A stretch of 64,000 nucleotides of DNA, from contig CAZYVI010000002.1 in NCBI GenBank assembly GCA_964651245.1, forward strand, positions 181,689 through 245,688. The letters are read 5' to 3'. A program made the position numbers and the translations under genes. Within the stretch, counting starts at the first letter, position 1, and each line of letters begins with the position of its first letter. This document shows, piece by piece, positions 61,252 to 64,000 of this stretch. This DNA is from Avedoeria sp964651245 (lineage in GTDB: Bacteria > Chloroflexota > Anaerolineae > Epilineales > Epilineaceae). The notes beneath the pieces are model-generated. The model saw only the letters and a list, made by a program, of their open reading frames with translations, was not told the DNA's origin and did not search any database.

Positions 61252-63348
61252 ATGACCCCGCAGCAGTTCGTCGACAAGTGGCGCCTCGTCGACCAGAAGG
61301 AGCGCTCTGCCTCGCAGACGCACTTCAACGACCTCTGCGCGTTGTTGGGCGTGCCGGCCCCGATCGAGGCGGACCCGACGGGCGTCGACTACGCGTTCGA
61401 GCGCGGCGCGGTGAAGTCAACGGGCAAGGGCGGCTGGGCCGACGTCTGGAAGCGCGGCTGCTTCGGCTGGGAGTACAAGGGGCCGAAGAAGGACCTAGGC
61501 GCGGCGTACGAGCAGCTGCAGCTCTACCGCGAGGCGCTGGACAACCCGCCGCTGCTGATCGTCTGCGACCTGACGACGATCGTCATCCACACGAACTTCA
61601 CGAACAGCGTGAAGCGCGTCGAGACGTTCGACCTGGACCGGCTGCTGCGGCCGGCGGCGCTGGACCTGCTACGCTGCGCCTGGACGGAGCCCGAGCGGTT
61701 CCGGGCCAAGGAGACGGTCGAGGGGGTGACGACGAAGGCGGCGGCGCAGTTCGCCAAGCTGGCGGCGGCGCTGCGCGCCCACGACGCCGAGCCGCAGGCG
61801 GCGGCGCACTTCCTGATCCGGCTGCTGTTCTGCCTGTTCGCCGAGGACATTGGGCTGCTGCCGCCCAAGTTGTTCACGAACCTGGTTCGTGCCCGCACCA
61901 GCCAGCGCGAGGCAACGCTGTTCAACCAGCAGCTACGCAAACTGTTCGGCGCGATGGCGGTGGGCGATTCGTTTGGGCTCGACAAGATCACCCACATCGA
62001 CGGCAACCTGTTCGACAGCGACGACGTGATTGACCTCGACCTGGACGGCCTGTGGGAGCTGAACCAGGTCTGCGACTTCGACTGGTCGTCCATCGAGCCC
62101 GCCATCCTGGGCACGCTGTTCGAGCGCTCGCTGGACCCGTCCAAGCGCGCGCAGCTGGGCGCGCACTACACGAGCCGCGACGACATCCTGCTCATCGTCG
62201 AGCCGGTGCTGATGGCGCCGCTGCGCCGACGCTGGGCCGAGGTCCAGGCGGAGGCGGGGCGGCTCGTCGCCGGCGGCGAGGGCGCGACGCCGGACCCTGC
62301 CGCCGCGCGCGACCTGCTCATCGACTTCGGCCAGGAGATCGCCGCCGTCCGCGTCCTCGACCCGGCGTGCGGCAGCGGCAACTTCTTGTACGTCTCGCTG
62401 CGGCAGCTGCTCGACCTCTGGAAGGAGGTCTGGACCTTCGGCGCCAGCCTCCACCTCGACCCGCCCCTCCCGCCGCCGACGATCGAGACGGCGCCGTCGC
62501 CGGTCCAGCTGCGCGGCATCGAGATCAACGAGTACGCCGCCGAGCTGGCGCAGGTGACGATCTGGATCGGCTACATCCAGTGGCTGCGCGAGAACGGCTT
62601 CGGCCGCCCACCGGAGCCGGTGCTGCGGCCGATCGAGTCGATCGAGCGCCGCGACGCGATCCTGGCGTTCGACGAGGAAGGGCGGCCGATGGAGCCGGAG
62701 TGGCCGGCGGCCGAGGTAATTGTGGGGAATCCGCCGTTCCTGGGGGACCGACGGATGCGGCGCGAGCTAGGCGATGTGTACGTTGATGCGCTTCGATCCA
62801 CCTTTCGCGGTCGCCTTCCTGAAATGAATGATCTCGTGTGCTACTTCCTTGAACACGCAAGACAACACGTGGAGATCGGCTCAGCAAAGCGAGTCGGGTT
62901 CCTTGCCACCAATTCACTGCGCACTGGTCTCAACCGTTCGGTGATCGATCGAATATGTGCTACATCGTCTATCTTCGAGGCATGGAGTGATAGGCCCTGG
63001 ATCGTCGATGGGGCTGCAGTGCGAGTGTCCATTATTTGCTTCGGTGAACTGCAAGGACAGTCGATACACCTGAACGGTCATGAGGTACCATCGATCAATG
63101 CCGACTTGTCCTCAAGAGTCGATGTTACAGAGGCGAAGACACTGGCGGAGAATGGCAACATTGCATATTACGGACCCGTGAAAGTTGGGCCGCTTGACAT
63201 TTCCAATGAAACGGCCACTGACTTGCTCGCCCAGACAGGAAATCCAAACGGCAGACCAAACTCTGACGTGATCCGTCCACTTGTCAACGCCGGCCACCGT
63301 CATAACCTTGGACACCCGGGCGGCGTAGCGGGGCAAGGGGTGTCGTAG
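61252..63348 (+). CDS. Type IIG (MmeI-like) restriction-methyltransferase, chimeric and broken at its 3' end by an IS
   Basis: The N-terminal nuclease region has a PD-(D/E)XK-like set, Asp64 (WADVW) with Glu74/Lys76 (WEYKG). A helical linker (about 110-330) is followed by an adenine-type N6 methyltransferase domain with motif I DPACGSGNF (from about 370) and motif IV NPPF (about 493). Single-protein enzymes of this kind cut and methylate DNA and carry a target-recognition domain at the C-terminus. Here GC drops abruptly near 62760 (73% counted at 62341-62400, 48% at 62821-62880), within the catalytic-to-recognition boundary. From about 63295 the frame runs into insertion-sequence DNA and stops, so the recognition domain is missing or continues beyond the element. 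Confidence 0.82.
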   Translation: MTPQQFVDKWRLVDQKERSASQTHFNDLCALLGVPAPIEADPTGVDYAFERGAVKSTGKGGWADVWKRGCFGWEYKGPKKDLGAAYEQLQLYREALDNPPLLIVCDLTTIVIHTNFTNSVKRVETFDLDRLLRPAALDLLRCAWTEPERFRAKETVEGVTTKAAAQFAKLAAALRAHDAEPQAAAHFLIRLLFCLFAEDIGLLPPKLFTNLVRARTSQREATLFNQQLRKLFGAMAVGDSFGLDKITHIDGNLFDSDDVIDLDLDGLWELNQVCDFDWSSIEPAILGTLFERSLDPSKRAQLGAHYTSRDDILLIVEPVLMAPLRRRWAEVQAEAGRLVAGGEGATPDPAAARDLLIDFGQEIAAVRVLDPACGSGNFLYVSLRQLLDLWKEVWTFGASLHLDPPLPPPTIETAPSPVQLRGIEINEYAAELAQVTIWIGYIQWLRENGFGRPPEPVLRPIESIERRDAILAFDEEGRPMEPEWPAAEVIVGNPPFLGDRRMRRELGDVYVDALRSTFRGRLPEMNDLVCYFLEHARQHVEIGSAKRVGFLATNSLRTGLNRSVIDRICATSSIFEAWSDRPWIVDGAAVRVSIICFGELQGQSIHLNGHEVPSINADLSSRVDVTEAKTLAENGNIAYYGPVKVGPLDISNETATDLLAQTGNPNGRPNSDVIRPLVNAGHRHNLGHPGGVAGQGVS

Positions 63349-63353
63349 ACAAG

Positions 63354-63412
63354 CACGGCTCGGCCCGGTAAGGTGAGTTTGCAGACTTGCCTACGCCGGG
63401 AGCCGAGCCGTG
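63354..63412 (+). promoter_or_regulatory. Hairpin covering the transposase start codon
   Basis: CACGGCTCGG (63354-63363) pairs perfectly with CCGAGCCGTG (63403-63412), which includes the GTG start of the transposase (63410-63412). Transcripts entering from outside would hide the start codon, a known way for insertion sequences to limit transposase made from external promoters. Confidence 0.55.
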
Positions 63413-64000
63413 GCAGATCAGGATACCGTCGCGTCGATTGCCGCGCCAGTCGGGCCGAAGCGAGATCGGGCGCGGGTGGCCGAGCTGGTGCACCAGGCGG
63501 CAGATGGGCAGCGGCAGGGGCGCAGTGTCGGCGTGACGGCGGCGGAGTCGGGCGTCGCCAGGAGTACGCTGTACCACTGGTTGGGGCAGAAGGCGGCGAT
63601 CGATGCGTCGCCGACGACACGGGATTACTTCGTCAGCCCGGAGGGGCTGGCGCTGCTGCACCGGATCGTCACGGCTGCCCATCTGGTGTTCGTACAGGCC
63701 GGGGGCTGCGGTGCCGATCGGGTGGGCGAGTTCTTGGAACTCAGCGCGTTGGACCGATTCGTCGGAGCCTCGCATGGGAGCCAGCACCGGGTGATGACGC
63801 GGATGACGGAGCTGTTGGGAGCGTACGCGGACGCCGAACGACGTCGACTCGGGGCCGCCATGGCGCCAAAGGTGATCGTCGTGTGCGAGGACGAGACGTT
63901 TCATCCCGAGACGTGCTTGGTGGCGATCGATGCCCACAGCGGGCTGATCCTCGTGGAGCAGTACAGCGATCGGCGCGATGGAGCGACGTGGACGAAGGCG
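63410..64000 (+). CDS. IS transposase, DDE-type, N-terminal part (3' end outside the window)
   Basis: An open frame of 197 codons has no stop before the window end. It begins with a helix-turn-helix-like segment (VGVTAAESGVARSTLYHWLG, about 40-60). The region VIVVCEDETFHPETCLVAID followed by AHSGLILVEQYSDRRDGATW (about 155-195) fits the first acidic residues of a DDE transposase core. It recalls the transposase group annotated with DUF6399, though that naming is from memory and uncertain. GTG start within a hairpin. Codon use is less GC-saturated than in host genes, consistent with a mobile element. Confidence 0.65.
   Translation, partial: MADQDTVASIAAPVGPKRDRARVAELVHQAADGQRQGRSVGVTAAESGVARSTLYHWLGQKAAIDASPTTRDYFVSPEGLALLHRIVTAAHLVFVQAGGCGADRVGEFLELSALDRFVGASHGSQHRVMTRMTELLGAYADAERRRLGAAMAPKVIVVCEDETFHPETCLVAIDAHSGLILVEQYSDRRDGATWTKA

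Larger units (their letters stand above)
63306..64000 (+). mobile_element. Insertion sequence, left part (runs off the window)
   Basis: Similarity to the methyltransferase ends near 63295. A GACACCC/GGGTGTC inverted pair (63311-63317, 63338-63344) and the transposase leader follow. The exact left end and target duplication cannot be set without the right end. Confidence 0.6.

Overview
The window is very GC-rich (about 73-75% in most places), with GC-saturated third codon positions and many 4-base ATGA/GTGA stop-start overlaps. Together with the gene content this suggests a member of the phylum Chloroflexota (Anaerolineae/Ardenticatenia-like). The supporting features are GT-C membrane glycosyltransferases in tandem, secreted proteins with Thr/Pro-rich linkers and a C-terminal Y/W-L-P motif, an HtrA-PDZ-metallopeptidase-isoaspartyl-peptidase run, and paired YdbS/YdbT PH-domain proteins. 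The phylum call is an inference; no rRNA or tRNA gene was seen.

Layout: 0-5.4 kb holds a dienelactone-hydrolase-like enzyme, a Uma2-family protein and a methionine/SAM group (mtnA, a PfkB sugar/nucleoside kinase, metK). From 5.5 to 13.7 kb is a tightly coupled exopolysaccharide-type operon: three glycosyltransferases, an ABC exporter and an unusual protein with two tandem aminoglycoside-phosphotransferase-like domains. The infC-rpmI-rplT translation operon follows (13.7-15.6 kb), with a clear sigma70-type promoter and an ATC start for infC. A second polysaccharide block runs from 15.7 to 20.5 kb: UDP-glucuronate decarboxylase, O-antigen ligase/polymerase, flippase-like protein and glycosyltransferase.

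From 20.7 to 28.8 kb is a set that looks devoted to envelope protein quality: an OmpR-type two-component system, an HtrA protease, a PDZ protein, a secreted zinc metallopeptidase and an isoaspartyl dipeptidase. Then come a secreted protein of unknown role, a LysM protein, a GlsB-type membrane protein, a 1459-residue NHL/VWA surface protein, two PH-domain membrane proteins, a BON protein and a flavodoxin (28.8-39.4 kb). Four GT39-like membrane glycosyltransferases, a Tat-exported HiPIP lipoprotein, a YfhO-like membrane protein and a CotH-family secreted protein fill 39.4-53.5 kb.

The last 10 kb differs. It holds small genes of unknown role, an amidase-like/membrane pair resembling a lysis cassette, a largely non-coding stretch rich in hairpins, frameshifted duplicated gene remnants, a visibly lower-GC pair of secreted proteins (about 50-55% GC in lines counted by hand), and a Type IIG restriction-modification gene. 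The front of that gene is GC-rich, its 3' part is low-GC, and it is broken by an insertion sequence that runs off the window. This is an accessory, mosaic region, and the less expected observations concentrate there.
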